This document shows positions 46,036-55,095 of a DNA stretch of 64,000 nucleotides, piece by piece. The DNA comes from Streptomyces sp. Je 1-369 (GTDB taxonomy: Bacteria; Actinomycetota; Actinomycetes; Streptomycetales; Streptomycetaceae), in contig NZ_CP101750.1 of NCBI RefSeq assembly GCF_026810505.1, positions 1,765,448-1,829,447 of the forward strand, read 5' to 3'. The position numbers and the translations under genes are program-made. The notes under the pieces were generated by a model. It searched no databases. It was not told the origin of the DNA and saw only the letters and a program-made list of their open reading frames with translations. Position 1 is the first letter of the stretch, and each line of letters starts with the position of its first letter.

Positions 46036-47802
46036 CTACAGGTATTGACCGGTGTTGGCCACCGTGTCGATGGAGCGTCCCGTGTCCGCGCCCTGCTTTC
46101 CGGTGACGAGGGTACGGATGTACACGATCCGTTCGCCCTTCTTTCCGGAGATCCTGGCCCAGTCGTCGGGGTTGGTGGTGTTGGGCAGGTCCTCGTTCTC
46201 CTTGAACTCGTCGATGCAAGCCTGGAGGAGGTGAGCGACCCGGAGGCCCTTCTGGTTCGCTTCGAGGAAGGCCTTGATGGCCATCTTCTTGGCGCGGCCC
46301 ACGATGTTTTCGATCATGGCGCCGGAATTGAAGTCCTTGAAGTAGAGGACTTCCTTGTCTCCGTTGGCGTACGTCACCTCGAGGAAGCGGTTCTCCTCGG
46401 ACTCCGCGTACATCTGCTCGACGACGGACTGGATCATGCCGTGCACCGTGGCGCGCCGGTCGGCGCTGTGCTCGGCGAGGTCGTCGGAGTGCAGGGGGAG
46501 GCGTTCGGTGAGGTACTTGGCGAAGATGTCCTTGGCCGCTTCGGCGTCCGGGCGCTCGATCTTGATCTTGACGTCGAGTCGTCCGGGGCGAAGGATCGCG
46601 GGGTCGATCATGTCTTCGCGGTTGGAGGCGCCGATGACGATGACGTTCTCCAGGCCTTCCACGCCGTCGATCTCGGCGAGCAGCTGGGGGACGATGGTGT
46701 TCTCCACGTCCGAGCTGACGCCGGATCCGCGGGTGCGGAAGAGGGATTCCATCTCGTCGAAGAAGACGATGACGGGGGTGCCCTCGCTCGCCTTCTCTCG
46801 GGCACGCTGGAAGACCAGGCGGATGTGGCGCTCGGTCTCGCCGACGTACTTGTTGAGGAGCTCGGGGCCCTTGATGTTGAGGAAGAAGCTCTTCCCCGCG
46901 GGCTGGCCGGTCACCTCGGCGACCTTCTTGGCGAGTGAGTTGGCGACGGCCTTCGCGATCAGTGTCTTGCCGCAGCCGGGGGGCCCGTACAGCAGCACAC
47001 CCTTGGGTGGCCGCAGTTCGTGCTCCTTGAAGAGGTCGGGGTAGAGGTACGGAAGTTCGACGGCGTCCCGGATCATTTCGATCTGGCCGCCGAGGCCGCC
47101 GATCTTTTCGTAGCTGATGTCGGGGACTTCTTCGAGGACGAGTTCTTCGACCTCGCTCTTGGGCACGACTTCGTAGACGTAGCCGGAGCGGGGTTCGAGA
47201 AGGAGGGCGTCGCCCGGGCGGATGGTGACGTCGAGGAGGGGTTCGGCGAGCCGGACCACTCGTTCTTCGTCGGTGTGTCCCACCACCAGGGCTCGGTCGC
47301 CGTCCTCGAGGATTTCCTTGAGGGTGACGATGTCGCCGACGCTCTCGTACTCCATGGCCTCGACCACGTTGAGCGCTTCGTTGAGCATGACTTCCTGGCC
47401 GCGCCTGAGCTCTTCGAGCTCCACGCTCGGGCTGACGTTCACCCGGAGCTTGCGGCCCCCGGTGAAGATGTCGGCCGTGCCGTCCTCGTTCGCCACGAGG
47501 AAGACTCCGAAGCCGGCCGGTGGCTGTGCGAGCCGGTCGACTTCCTCTTTGAGGGCCACGATCTGGTCGCGGGCCTCGCGGAGCGTGTTGGCGAGCCGCT
47601 CGTTCTGTGCGGACACGCCGGCCAGGTTGGTCTGCAGCTCGACGATCCGCTCTTCGAGAATCCTCGTATGACGCGGAGAGTCGGCGAGCTTGCGTCGCAG
47701 GACGGCGATTTCCTGCTCGAGATAGGCAACCTGGCCGGCAGGGTCTTCAGACCCTCGCCCCGGCCGGATGCCGCGGTTGATGTCGTCGTCGTGGGCTGCC
47801 AC
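46036..47802 (-). CDS. arc: Proteasome-associated AAA ATPase ARC/Mpa
   Basis: A 588-aa unfoldase: N-terminal coiled coil (about 20-75, [20 protein letters not shown]) that captures Pup, OB domains, and an AAA module with Walker [16 protein letters not shown], Walker [13 protein letters not shown], and the arginine finger region. The C-terminal GQYL is the docking tail that opens the alpha ring. GTG 47802 is eight nt after GGAGGAGG and gives the start [10 protein letters not shown]; an upstream in-frame start would lie on the ribosome site. Confidence 0.97.
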   Translation of the reverse strand: MAAHDDDINRGIRPGRGSEDPAGQVAYLEQEIAVLRRKLADSPRHTRILEERIVELQTNLAGVSAQNERLANTLREARDQIVALKEEVDRLAQPPAGFGVFLVANEDGTADIFTGGRKLRVNVSPSVELEELRRGQEVMLNEALNVVEAMEYESVGDIVTLKEILEDGDRALVVGHTDEERVVRLAEPLLDVTIRPGDALLLEPRSGYVYEVVPKSEVEELVLEEVPDISYEKIGGLGGQIEMIRDAVELPYLYPDLFKEHELRPPKGVLLYGPPGCGKTLIAKAVANSLAKKVAEVTGQPAGKSFFLNIKGPELLNKYVGETERHIRLVFQRAREKASEGTPVIVFFDEMESLFRTRGSGVSSDVENTIVPQLLAEIDGVEGLENVIVIGASNREDMIDPAILRPGRLDVKIKIERPDAEAAKDIFAKYLTERLPLHSDDLAEHSADRRATVHGMIQSVVEQMYAESEENRFLEVTYANGDKEVLYFKDFNSGAMIENIVGRAKKMAIKAFLEANQKGLRVAHLLQACIDEFKENEDLPNTTNPDDWARISGKKGERIVYIRTLVTGKQGADTGRSIDTVANTGQYL

Positions 47803-48062
47803 GGTCCTCACCTCCTCCAAGGGGAGCTGGACGCTTCCTGACCCTACCTGGGTGGGTGTCGATTGAAACCCCTAGATCACAAAGACCGTGGGGGTGTGTC
47901 CGATCTTCACCCTTGCGCTCTCCCTCACACCAGGGGGATACCCACCCAACAACATCGGAAAGCGGGCGGTTGTATCGTCGAAGTGTTCAACACCCGTCAG
48001 GGCTGGCCCGACTTGCTGCATCGTCGGGTCGCTCGGCGCAGCGACCGGCAGGAGAGATGACC

Positions 48063-48368
48063 GTGCGGCACGAGGCCGAGACCGGCAGTGAGGGCCACGA
48101 TCTGGAGGTCTGGATCGACCAGGACCTCTGTACCGGGGACGGCATCTGTGCGCAGTACGCGCCTGAGGTCTTCGAGCTGGACATCGATGGTCTGGCGTAT
48201 GTGAAGAGCGGTGACGACGAGCTGTTGCAGGCTCCGGGGGCCACAACGCCCGTGCCGCTGACGCTCCTCAATGATGTCGTGGATTCGGCCAAGGAGTGTC
48301 CTGGGGACTGCATCCATGTGCGCCGTGTTTCGGACAGCGTCGAGGTGTACGGCCCCGACGCGGCCTGA
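48063..48368 (+). CDS. Ferredoxin with a single iron-sulfur cluster
   Basis: A protein of about 101-103 aa. Its cysteines, CTGDGIC (C-x5-C) and ECPGDCIHV, fit a 3Fe-4S or 4Fe-4S ferredoxin of the type that feeds electrons to P450s. GTG 48063 is preferred because AGGAG lies eight nt upstream; ATG 48057 is only two nt from that site. It is divergent from arc, with 254 nt between (47803-48056) containing both promoters. A role with the conservon P450 is possible but not shown. Confidence 0.85.
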   Translation: MRHEAETGSEGHDLEVWIDQDLCTGDGICAQYAPEVFELDIDGLAYVKSGDDELLQAPGATTPVPLTLLNDVVDSAKECPGDCIHVRRVSDSVEVYGPDAA

Positions 48369-48387
48369 TTTCACCCCTGCGGCGGTT

Positions 48388-48969
48388 TCATACGCTGCGT
48401 GCTTCGGCGGGGGTGGTCCGCTCGAACGTCCCGTCCTTCCACTGCCACTTGGCCTTGTCCTTGCGGTCGGGGCAGCAGCGGGGCACGTCGGGTGAGGAGT
48501 AGCCGAGCAGGGTGGCGGTGACGGCGCCGTCGCGCAGGGCGATGCGGGTCACGTTCTGTCGGTCCTTTGGGTCGACGAGGGTGGCGACGACGCGGGGTTT
48601 TCCGGGCCGGGGCGCGGTGATGACGTAGATCCCGTCGGGCGGGGTGCCCGAGCCGGCTTCGCAGTGGACGACGGCGACGGTTTCGGGTTTGCCGTCGCCG
48701 TCGAGGTCGCCGGAGGTCTTCTTCTTCACCACGGCTTCGACGGGGCCGCAGGCGATCGGGAAGTCGACGGCGGCGGGGTCGGGGGCCGGGGCGGGTGCGC
48801 CCGCGGTGGCCCTGGGGTGCGTCTGGGGGCCGGTCTGGGCCGCGGTGGCGGCGTCGGGCTGCAGGACGGCGGAGCCCGCGACGACGGCGGCGAGTGCGGC
48901 CGCGGTGGCCAGCCAGTGGATGGGGCGGGTGGTGGTGTGTGCCAGTTCCGGGACCGCGGGGTGCTGCAC
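48388..48969 (-). CDS. Secreted protein of unknown function
   Basis: A 193-aa protein with a signal peptide (PIHWLATAAALAAVVAGSAV) and a Pro/Ala-rich linker. A core containing GDLDGDGKPETVAVVHC resembles a single FG-GAP/calcium-binding repeat, and four cysteines (one CC pair, VPRCCPDRKDK) may form disulfides. GTG 48969 is taken as the start with AGGAG ten nt upstream; an ATG at 49026 would add an Arg/Pro-rich extension ahead of the signal. It converges on the ferredoxin gene with 19 nt between stops. Confidence 0.65.
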   Translation of the reverse strand: MQHPAVPELAHTTTRPIHWLATAAALAAVVAGSAVLQPDAATAAQTGPQTHPRATAGAPAPAPDPAAVDFPIACGPVEAVVKKKTSGDLDGDGKPETVAVVHCEAGSGTPPDGIYVITAPRPGKPRVVATLVDPKDRQNVTRIALRDGAVTATLLGYSSPDVPRCCPDRKDKAKWQWKDGTFERTTPAEARSV

Positions 48970-49106
48970 GGGGAGGCGTCTCCTGTGGGGGCTGTGCCGG
49001 CGGGGAGGTGGCCAGCATCGTGCCATACGTCACAGTGAGGTGGAACACCGGGGTCCGGTGGTTCTCGCGGTTCTTTCGGTACGGGCTGGTGTGCTGTCAA
49101 CGAAAC

Positions 49107-49156
49107 GGCGCCGCCGCCGAGTTCCCTGGTCGGTCAGGGAACTCGGCGGCGGCGCC
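49107..49156 (-). terminator. Exceptionally strong terminator after trmI
   Basis: Perfect 22-bp arms (49107-49128 and 49135-49156) around a 6-nt loop, 29 nt past the trmI stop. Bidirectional in principle; the minus-side tail has only a weak U-rich tract. Confidence 0.92.
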
Positions 49157-49185
49157 TGCTCATTGGACGGGGCGTGCCGCGCGGG

Positions 49186-50088
49186 TCAGCGCGGGGAGCC
49201 GCCGTCGGCGTTCGGTCCTGAGTAGTCCTCGCCGTAGGCACCCTTGGCGGGGCGGCGGCGGCGCATGGGCGGCTCGACGCCGTCCGCGAGGCGGCGGGCG
49301 GTGAGGAGGAAGCCGGTGTGCCCGATCATGCGGTGGTCGGGGCGGACGGCGAGGCCTTCGATGTGCCAGTTGCGGATCATCGATTCCCAGGCGGTCGGCT
49401 CGTTGAAGCCGCCGATCTCGCGGATGGACTCGACGGTCCGTGCGAGCTGGGTGGTGGTCGCGACGTAGCAGCAGAGGATGCCGCCGGGGACGAGTGCCTT
49501 GGAGACGGCTTCGAGGCATTCCCAGGGGGCGAGCATGTCGAGGATGACCCGGTCGACCTCGGTGTCGCTGAGGTTGTCCTGGAGGTCGCCGACGGTGAGC
49601 TGCCAGGCGGGGTGGGGTCCCCCGAAGTAGCGCTCGACGTTCTGCTGGGCGATCTCGGCGAAGTCCTCGCGGCGCTCGTAGGAGTGCAGCATGCCCTGGT
49701 CGCCGATGGCGCGGAGCAGGAAGCTGCTCAGCGAGCCGGAGCCCACGCCCGCTTCGACGACGCGTGCGCCGGGGAAGATGTCGGCGAAGGCCAGGATCTG
49801 CCCTGCGTCCTTGGGGTAGACCACGGCGGCGCCGCGGGGCATGGACAGGACGTAGTCGGGGAGCAGGGGTCGCAGCGCCAGGTAGGCGACGTTTCCCGTG
49901 GTTCGGACAACACTGCCCTCGGGAGCGCCGATCAGCTCGTCGTGGGGGAAGGAACCCTTGTGGGTGTGGAAGTTCTTCCCGGCCTCGAGCGTGAACGTGT
50001 AGTGGCGTCCCTTGGGGTCGGTGAGCTGGACCTGGTCCCCGACCTTGAAGGGCCCGCGACGGCGGGCGGCACCGGTCGGTTCGGACAT
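49186..50088 (-). CDS. trmI: tRNA (adenine-58-N1) methyltransferase TrmI
   Basis: A 300-aa SAM-dependent enzyme. An N-terminal beta domain (FKVGDQVQLTDPKGRHYTFT) precedes the methyltransferase fold with motif I VVEAGVGSGSLSSFLLRAIG (about 107-126), motif IV DRVILDMLAPWECL, and VATTTQLARTVESIREIGGF. It methylates A58 in the T loop of tRNA as a tetramer. The acidic/Arg C-terminal tail (MRRRRPAKGAYGED) is common in actinobacteria. It follows the M50 protease on the same strand by 50 nt. Confidence 0.93.
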   Translation of the reverse strand: MSEPTGAARRRGPFKVGDQVQLTDPKGRHYTFTLEAGKNFHTHKGSFPHDELIGAPEGSVVRTTGNVAYLALRPLLPDYVLSMPRGAAVVYPKDAGQILAFADIFPGARVVEAGVGSGSLSSFLLRAIGDQGMLHSYERREDFAEIAQQNVERYFGGPHPAWQLTVGDLQDNLSDTEVDRVILDMLAPWECLEAVSKALVPGGILCCYVATTTQLARTVESIREIGGFNEPTAWESMIRNWHIEGLAVRPDHRMIGHTGFLLTARRLADGVEPPMRRRRPAKGAYGEDYSGPNADGGSPR

Positions 50089-50138
50089 GTGACCAGCCTA
50101 CCGGCCCCCGCGCGGGCCGCCGACCACTGAGGTCTGTC

Positions 50139-51674
50139 CTAGGTGGGGCGGGCCATGGCCTTGACGAAGGCGCGCTCGACGTCGGCGGCGGAGAGGACTC
50201 CGTAGATCTCGCCGGACTCCTCGACGACGAGATATTCGGTGGCGGGTGTGGCGCGGAGGGTGTCGAGGAGTTCTTCGCCGGCGAGTTCGGCGGAGATGCG
50301 CATGCCTTCGGTGAGGTCCTGGGCGAGGCCGCCTACGCCGACCCAGGGGCGGCGGTGCTGGGGTACGGAGACGATGGCCGCTTCGCGGACGAGGGCCGTG
50401 GGGTCGCCGTCGGTGTCGACGACGACGAGGGCGCGGGCGCCCGCGTCGTTGGCGCGGCGCAGTGCTTCGGAGAGGGGTGTTTCGCTTTCGACGGGGACGG
50501 CGCGGCGGGTCAGGGTGCGGGCGCGGAGTTCGGGGAGGTGTTCGCGCAGGCGGGCCATGCGGAGGCTGTTTCCGGCGCCGGTCCAGATGATCGCGGCGAG
50601 GATCGCGGCGAGCAGGGCGTCGGTGACGGTGTCCATGCCGCCGATGTCCTGGGCTTCGCCGCCGAGGGCGCCGGACTGGTTGAGGAGGGGCAGGCCGATG
50701 AGGACGGAGATGGCGAGGGCGCGGCCGACCCAGGCGGCGGCGACGGTGCCGCTCATGGGTTTGCCGGTGATCTTCCAGACGACGGCGCGGAGCATGCGGC
50801 CGCCGTCGAGGGGCAGGCCGGGCAGGAGGTTGAAGGCGGCGACGATGAGGTTGGAGATCATCAGGCCGGCGAGGAGGACGCCGGGGACGGTGCCCGCGTC
50901 GACGGCCTGCATCCCCGCGTAGAAGACGCCGGCGAGGACGAGGGAGAGGAGGGGGCCGACGAAGGCGAGGACGAATTCGCGGCCGGGGGTCTCGGACTCC
51001 TTCTCGATCTCGGAGACGCCGCCGAAGAACTGGAGCTGGATGCGGCGTACGGGGAGTTTGAAGCGGAGGGCCGCGACGGTGTGGGCGAGTTCGTGGACGA
51101 GTACGGAGGCGTAGAAGGCGACGGCGAAGAAGAGGGAGACGAGGTAGCGGGCGCCGCCGAGCTCGGGCAGGACGCGGTCGAGCTGGTTGCCGAAGACCCA
51201 GGTGATGAGGGCGGCGACGAGGAACCAGCTGGGGGCTACGTAGACGGGTACGCCGAAGGGTTTGCCCATGAGGAGGCCGCCGCCGGGGCCTTTCTGCGCC
51301 TTGGGCGGTACGGGGGTGCCCTTGCCGGGGCGTCCGGAGTGTGCGGCGCGGGGGCGCCGGTCTTCGGCGGGGTGTTCTTCCCTCGTGTCGGTGCGCGGGG
51401 GTTCGGTGCGCGGTGTTTCGGTGCGCGGGGGTTCGGTGCGTGGTGTCTTGGTGAGGGAGGTGCGGTTCTCGTCCTTCGGCGGCTCGGCCGGACGCGTCGG
51501 CGCGTCGGCCGGGCGCCGGGGCTCGTCGGCCGGGCGCTCGGGTCCCTCGGCCGTGTCGACCGGCCGCGTCGGCTCCTGGGAGCCGGGCGTGTGGTGCGGG
51601 CCGTGTGGCTCCGTCGGCCGCAGGCCCTCCGTGCCGTCGGACTGCGGCCTGCCGCTCCCGCCGCTTTCGTCCAC
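50139..51674 (-). CDS. Site-2-type membrane metalloprotease (M50) with CBS domains
   Basis: A 511-aa polytopic protease. Residues 1-140 are disordered and include short repeats of the type RTEPPRTETPRTEPPRTDT. The zinc site is HELAH (SVLVHELAHTVAAL, about 198) with the second motif LLPGLPLDGGRMLRAVVW, as in site-2 proteases. A C-terminal CBS pair lies at about 395-511. GTG 51674 is supported by GAGGGG five nt upstream. Family members cut membrane-bound regulators such as anti-sigma factors; its target is unknown. It is divergent from the RecB-like nuclease. Confidence 0.9.
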   Translation of the reverse strand: MDESGGSGRPQSDGTEGLRPTEPHGPHHTPGSQEPTRPVDTAEGPERPADEPRRPADAPTRPAEPPKDENRTSLTKTPRTEPPRTETPRTEPPRTDTREEHPAEDRRPRAAHSGRPGKGTPVPPKAQKGPGGGLLMGKPFGVPVYVAPSWFLVAALITWVFGNQLDRVLPELGGARYLVSLFFAVAFYASVLVHELAHTVAALRFKLPVRRIQLQFFGGVSEIEKESETPGREFVLAFVGPLLSLVLAGVFYAGMQAVDAGTVPGVLLAGLMISNLIVAAFNLLPGLPLDGGRMLRAVVWKITGKPMSGTVAAAWVGRALAISVLIGLPLLNQSGALGGEAQDIGGMDTVTDALLAAILAAIIWTGAGNSLRMARLREHLPELRARTLTRRAVPVESETPLSEALRRANDAGARALVVVDTDGDPTALVREAAIVSVPQHRRPWVGVGGLAQDLTEGMRISAELAGEELLDTLRATPATEYLVVEESGEIYGVLSAADVERAFVKAMARPT

Positions 51675-51803
51675 GATGTCCCCTCGTTCGAAGCGTCCCT
51701 CGCCCCGGTATGGCGTGGTTACCCGCACGATCATGCAGGGCGAGAGGGTCTGTCGTCGATGGTATGCGGCTGTTGTCAGTGGCGGGTCGTAGGGTCTGTC
51801 CCT

Positions 51804-52685
51804 ATGGAAACCAGCTCCGACGACGCCGTGGCGGCCGTGCGCCCGGCGTCCTTGTCGCCCTCGCGTGCGGGCGATTTCATGCAGTGTCCGTTGCTGTACC
51901 GGTTCCGGGTGATCGACAAGCTGCCCGAGAAGCCGAGTGAGGCGGCGACGCGGGGCACTTTGGTGCATGCGGTGCTGGAGCGGCTCTTCGACGCCCCGGC
52001 GGGTGAGCGGACCGCGCCGCGGGCCAAGTCGCTCATTCCGGGGCAGTGGGACCGTCTGCGGGAGTCGAAGCCGGAGCTGTCGGAGCTGTTCGCGGACGAT
52101 CCGGAGGGCGAGCGGATGGCGCGCTGGCTGTCGGACGCGGAGAAGCTGGTGGAGCGCTGGTTCACGCTGGAGGATCCGACGCGGCTGGAGCCTGCCGAGC
52201 GGGAGCTGTTCGTGCAGGCCGAGCTGGCGTCGGGTTTGCGGCTGCGGGGGATCATCGACCGGGTGGACGTGGCACCGTCGGGCGATGTCCGCATCGTGGA
52301 CTACAAGACGGGCAAGGCTCCGCGTCCTGAGTACGCGGAGGGTGCGCTGTTCCAGATGAAGTTCTACGCGTTGGTGGTGTGGCGGCTGAGGGGTGTGGTG
52401 CCGCGCCGTCTGCAGCTCGTCTATCTGGGGAGTGGTGATGTGATCACGTACGACCCGGTGGTGGCGGACCTGGAGCGGGTGGAACGGAAGCTGCTCGCGC
52501 TGTGGGAGGCGATCGAGCTGGCGACGGAGACGGGGAACTGGCGGCCGCGGCCGACGAAATTGTGCGGTTGGTGCGATCACCGGGCGGTCTGTCCTGAATT
52601 CGGTGGGACTCCCCCGCCGTATCCGCTTCCTGTGAGGGCGCCCGAGTCGGCGGAGGGTGAGCAGGGCAGAATGGGCGCGGGCTAG
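51804..52685 (+). CDS. RecB-family PD-(D/E)XK nuclease with iron-sulfur cysteines
   Basis: A 293-aa single-domain nuclease. The PD-(D/E)XK core is visible as GTLVHAVLERLF (about 51), GIIDRVDVAPSGDVRIVDYK then TGKAP (about 150-175), and a QMKFYALVVWRL helix. Four cysteines placed as in AddB-type nucleases, one at QCPLLYRFRV near residue 28 and three in CGWCDHRAVC near 262, should bind a 4Fe-4S cluster. No helicase is fused or adjacent. The start is ATG 51804 and the ribosome site is weak. It probably trims DNA ends in repair. Confidence 0.9.
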   Translation: METSSDDAVAAVRPASLSPSRAGDFMQCPLLYRFRVIDKLPEKPSEAATRGTLVHAVLERLFDAPAGERTAPRAKSLIPGQWDRLRESKPELSELFADDPEGERMARWLSDAEKLVERWFTLEDPTRLEPAERELFVQAELASGLRLRGIIDRVDVAPSGDVRIVDYKTGKAPRPEYAEGALFQMKFYALVVWRLRGVVPRRLQLVYLGSGDVITYDPVVADLERVERKLLALWEAIELATETGNWRPRPTKLCGWCDHRAVCPEFGGTPPPYPLPVRAPESAEGEQGRMGAG

Positions 52686-52700
52686 CTGAAGGAGAGACAC

Positions 52701-53372
52701 GTGGCCATCCGCGTCCTACTGGTCGATGACCAGCCGCTGTTGCGCACCGGGTTCCGGATGATTCTGGAGGCCGAGCAGGACATCGCGGTCGTCGGCGAGG
52801 CCGGAGACGGCCTGCAGGCTCAGGATCAGGTGCGGGCGTTGCAGCCCGATGTGGTGCTCATGGACATCCGTATGCCGCGGATGGACGGGGTGGAGGCGAC
52901 GCGGCAGATCACCGGTCCCGGCCGGGACGGTCCGGCGAAGGTGCTGGTGCTGACCACGTTCGATCTCGATGAGTACGTAGTGGAGGCGTTGCGGGCGGGT
53001 GCCAGTGGCTTCCTGCTGAAGGACGCTCCGGCGAACGAGCTGGTGCAGGCGATCCGGGTGGTCGCGGCGGGTGAGGCGATGCTCGCGCCGAGCATCACGC
53101 GCCGTCTCCTGGACAAGTACTCGGCGCATCTGCCGTCGGGTGACGAGCCGGTGCCGGACACGTTGCACACGCTGACCGATCGTGAGGTCGAGGTGCTGAA
53201 GCTGGTGGCTCGCGGTCTGTCGAACGCGGAGATCGCGGCGGACCTGTTCGTGAGCGAGACGACGGTGAAGACGCATGTGGGTCACGTGCTGACGAAGCTG
53301 GGTCTGCGTGACCGGGTGCAGGCGGCTGTGTACGCGTACGAGAGCGGGCTGGTGCGTCCCGGGGCGCAGTGA
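52701..53372 (+). CDS. Orphan NarL/FixJ-type response regulator
   Basis: A 223-aa two-domain regulator. The receiver has the acidic pair DD (9-10) and phospho-acceptor Asp55 in VVLMDIRMPRMDG, with conserved T and K (VLTTFDLDEY; FLLKDAP). The LuxR-type DNA-binding domain reads LTDREVEVLKLVARGLSNAE then VSETTVKTHVGHVLTKLGL. It starts at GTG 52701 behind AAGGAG, 15 nt after the nuclease stop, so the two are probably co-transcribed. No sensor kinase is adjacent. Confidence 0.92.
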   Translation: MAIRVLLVDDQPLLRTGFRMILEAEQDIAVVGEAGDGLQAQDQVRALQPDVVLMDIRMPRMDGVEATRQITGPGRDGPAKVLVLTTFDLDEYVVEALRAGASGFLLKDAPANELVQAIRVVAAGEAMLAPSITRRLLDKYSAHLPSGDEPVPDTLHTLTDREVEVLKLVARGLSNAEIAADLFVSETTVKTHVGHVLTKLGLRDRVQAAVYAYESGLVRPGAQ

Positions 53373-53395
53373 CGCCGTCCGGGGTGTGAACGAGG

Positions 53396-53430
53396 AAGGG
53401 CGGCCGTCCCCCGAGGGGGTGGCCGCCCTT
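53396..53430. terminator. Bidirectional terminator hairpin
   Basis: AAGGGCGGCC and GGCCGCCCTT with an inner CCCCC/GGGGG stem form a long hairpin between the converging response regulator and binding-protein genes. Confidence 0.88.
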
Positions 53431-53447
53431 CGCCGTGGATCAGGGGG

Positions 53448-55034
53448 TCAGCCCTTGCTGATCTCCCAGAAGCGGAAGACGGTGGAGGCGTCGAGGCAGG
53501 ACTCCAGGCCGTAGACGCTGTCGCGGACGACGGCGTACTGCTTGGCCTGCCACACGGGCAGGACGGGCAGCTGTTCGGCCACGATGTCCTGGAGGCGGCC
53601 GTACTCCTTGCTGGTCCTGGTGCGGTCGCTCTCGGTCGCGGTGTTCGGGATGATCTTCGAGGTGATGGTGCTGTTCTCGAAGTGGTTGCCGAGGACGTTG
53701 CCCTTGCCGAAGAACGGCTGGGTGAAGTTGTCGGCGTCGGGGTAGTCGGGGACCCAGCCCTTGACGTAGACGCCGTACTTGCCGGCTTCGATGTCCTTCT
53801 CGTACTGCTCGAAGGCGACGGACTTCACGTCGGCGTCGAAGAGGCCGGAGGCGTTGAGCTGCTTGGCGATGGCGCGCAGCTCCTGGTCGGTGGCCGGGCC
53901 GTAGCGGGTGGGCGTCGACCAGAGGGTGAGCTTGGCCTTGCCCTCGATGCCGTCGGCGCGGAGTGCGGCGGCGGCCTTGGCGCGCTGCGGGCGGGCGCCA
54001 TAGGTGTCGAAGAAGGCGGTGTTGTGGCCGCCGATGCCGGCGGGGACGATCGAGTACAGCGGGGTGGCGGTGTCCTGGTAGACGTCCTTGACGAGGGCGT
54101 CGCGGTCCAGGAGGTAGGCCATGGCCTTGCGGACGCCGAGCTTGCCCGCGACCGGGTCCTTCATGTTGAAGACCAGGTGCTGTACCTCGGCGCTGGTGCC
54201 CTCGACGATGTCGACGTCCTGGCCGTCCTTGGAGGTGTCCTGCTCGATGTCGGCGATGTCGGCGGGGGCGAGGCCTCGGTAGGCCAGGTCGATCTTGCCG
54301 TCCAGGAGTGCCTGCTTGAGGCCCTGCTGGTCGCCGCGGAAGAATTTGAGGGCGATGCCGTCGTTCTTCGTCTTGGCGGTGCCCTTGTAGTCGGAGTTGA
54401 CGGAGAAGGTCGCCTGCTCCTTGCTGAAGGAGTCCAGCTCGTACGGTCCGGAGCCGACGGCCTTGCCGTCCTTGCGGAGCCGGTTCATGTCGTACTCGGT
54501 GTGGTCGACGATCGAGCCCGCGCCCGAGGCGATCTTGCTGGGGAAGGTCGCGTCGGAGTACTTCAGTTTGAAGACGACGGTCTTGGCGTCGGGTGTCTGT
54601 ACCTGGTCGAGCATCGGGAACATCAGCGCGGGGCCGGCGTCGTCGTTGATCTTCCGCATGCGGTCGAAGGAGAACTTGACGTCCTTCGAGGTGAGCGCGT
54701 TGCCGTTGCTGAACTTCAGTCCGTCACGCAGCTCGCACTTGAAGACCTTGGCTTCCGTGTCGGTGAAGCCGCACTCCTCGGCGGCCTCCGGCTCGGGCTC
54801 GGTGGCGCCCTTGGGGAAGCTCAGGAGCGACTGGAAGACGTTGTTGAACAGGAGCCAGGAGCCGGGGTCGTAGCCGGACGCGGGGTCGGTGGCGAGGATG
54901 TCGTCGGACATCCCCATCACTACCGCGTCGCCCGTGTCCCCCGCGCCGCCCGATTCCGTGCCGCAGCCGGTCAGCAGGGCGGCGGCCAGCCCTCCCGTGA
55001 GGGGAAGGGCCAGCCACTGGTTACGACATTTCAC
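53448..55034 (-). CDS. Peptide-type ABC substrate-binding lipoprotein (copy 1)
   Basis: A 528-aa SBP_bac_5 (DppA/OppA) protein. It starts at GTG 55034 (AAGG seven nt upstream), with lipobox signal LALPLTGGLAAALLTGCGTE. The family block PEAAEECGFTDTEAKVFKCE, then LRDGLKFSNGNALTSKDVKF, lies at about 85-130. It binds oligopeptides or similar solutes at the membrane surface. It is a tandem paralogue of the next upstream gene, sharing QCGFTDT, LKFS-G and DVKFS. No permease or ATPase genes are adjacent, so it must use a transporter encoded elsewhere. Confidence 0.9.
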   Translation of the reverse strand: MKCRNQWLALPLTGGLAAALLTGCGTESGGAGDTGDAVVMGMSDDILATDPASGYDPGSWLLFNNVFQSLLSFPKGATEPEPEAAEECGFTDTEAKVFKCELRDGLKFSNGNALTSKDVKFSFDRMRKINDDAGPALMFPMLDQVQTPDAKTVVFKLKYSDATFPSKIASGAGSIVDHTEYDMNRLRKDGKAVGSGPYELDSFSKEQATFSVNSDYKGTAKTKNDGIALKFFRGDQQGLKQALLDGKIDLAYRGLAPADIADIEQDTSKDGQDVDIVEGTSAEVQHLVFNMKDPVAGKLGVRKAMAYLLDRDALVKDVYQDTATPLYSIVPAGIGGHNTAFFDTYGARPQRAKAAAALRADGIEGKAKLTLWSTPTRYGPATDQELRAIAKQLNASGLFDADVKSVAFEQYEKDIEAGKYGVYVKGWVPDYPDADNFTQPFFGKGNVLGNHFENSTITSKIIPNTATESDRTRTSKEYGRLQDIVAEQLPVLPVWQAKQYAVVRDSVYGLESCLDASTVFRFWEISKG

Positions 55035-55095
55035 GTACGTGCCTTTGTTGGTGTGGTCGTTCGTTGGAACTTGAGGTGCCCTCGGGGTGCGGGGG

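Noticed and set aside
51380..51460. Short direct repeats
   Set aside because: They encode the Pro/Arg/Thr repeats of the M50 protease and are in frame.
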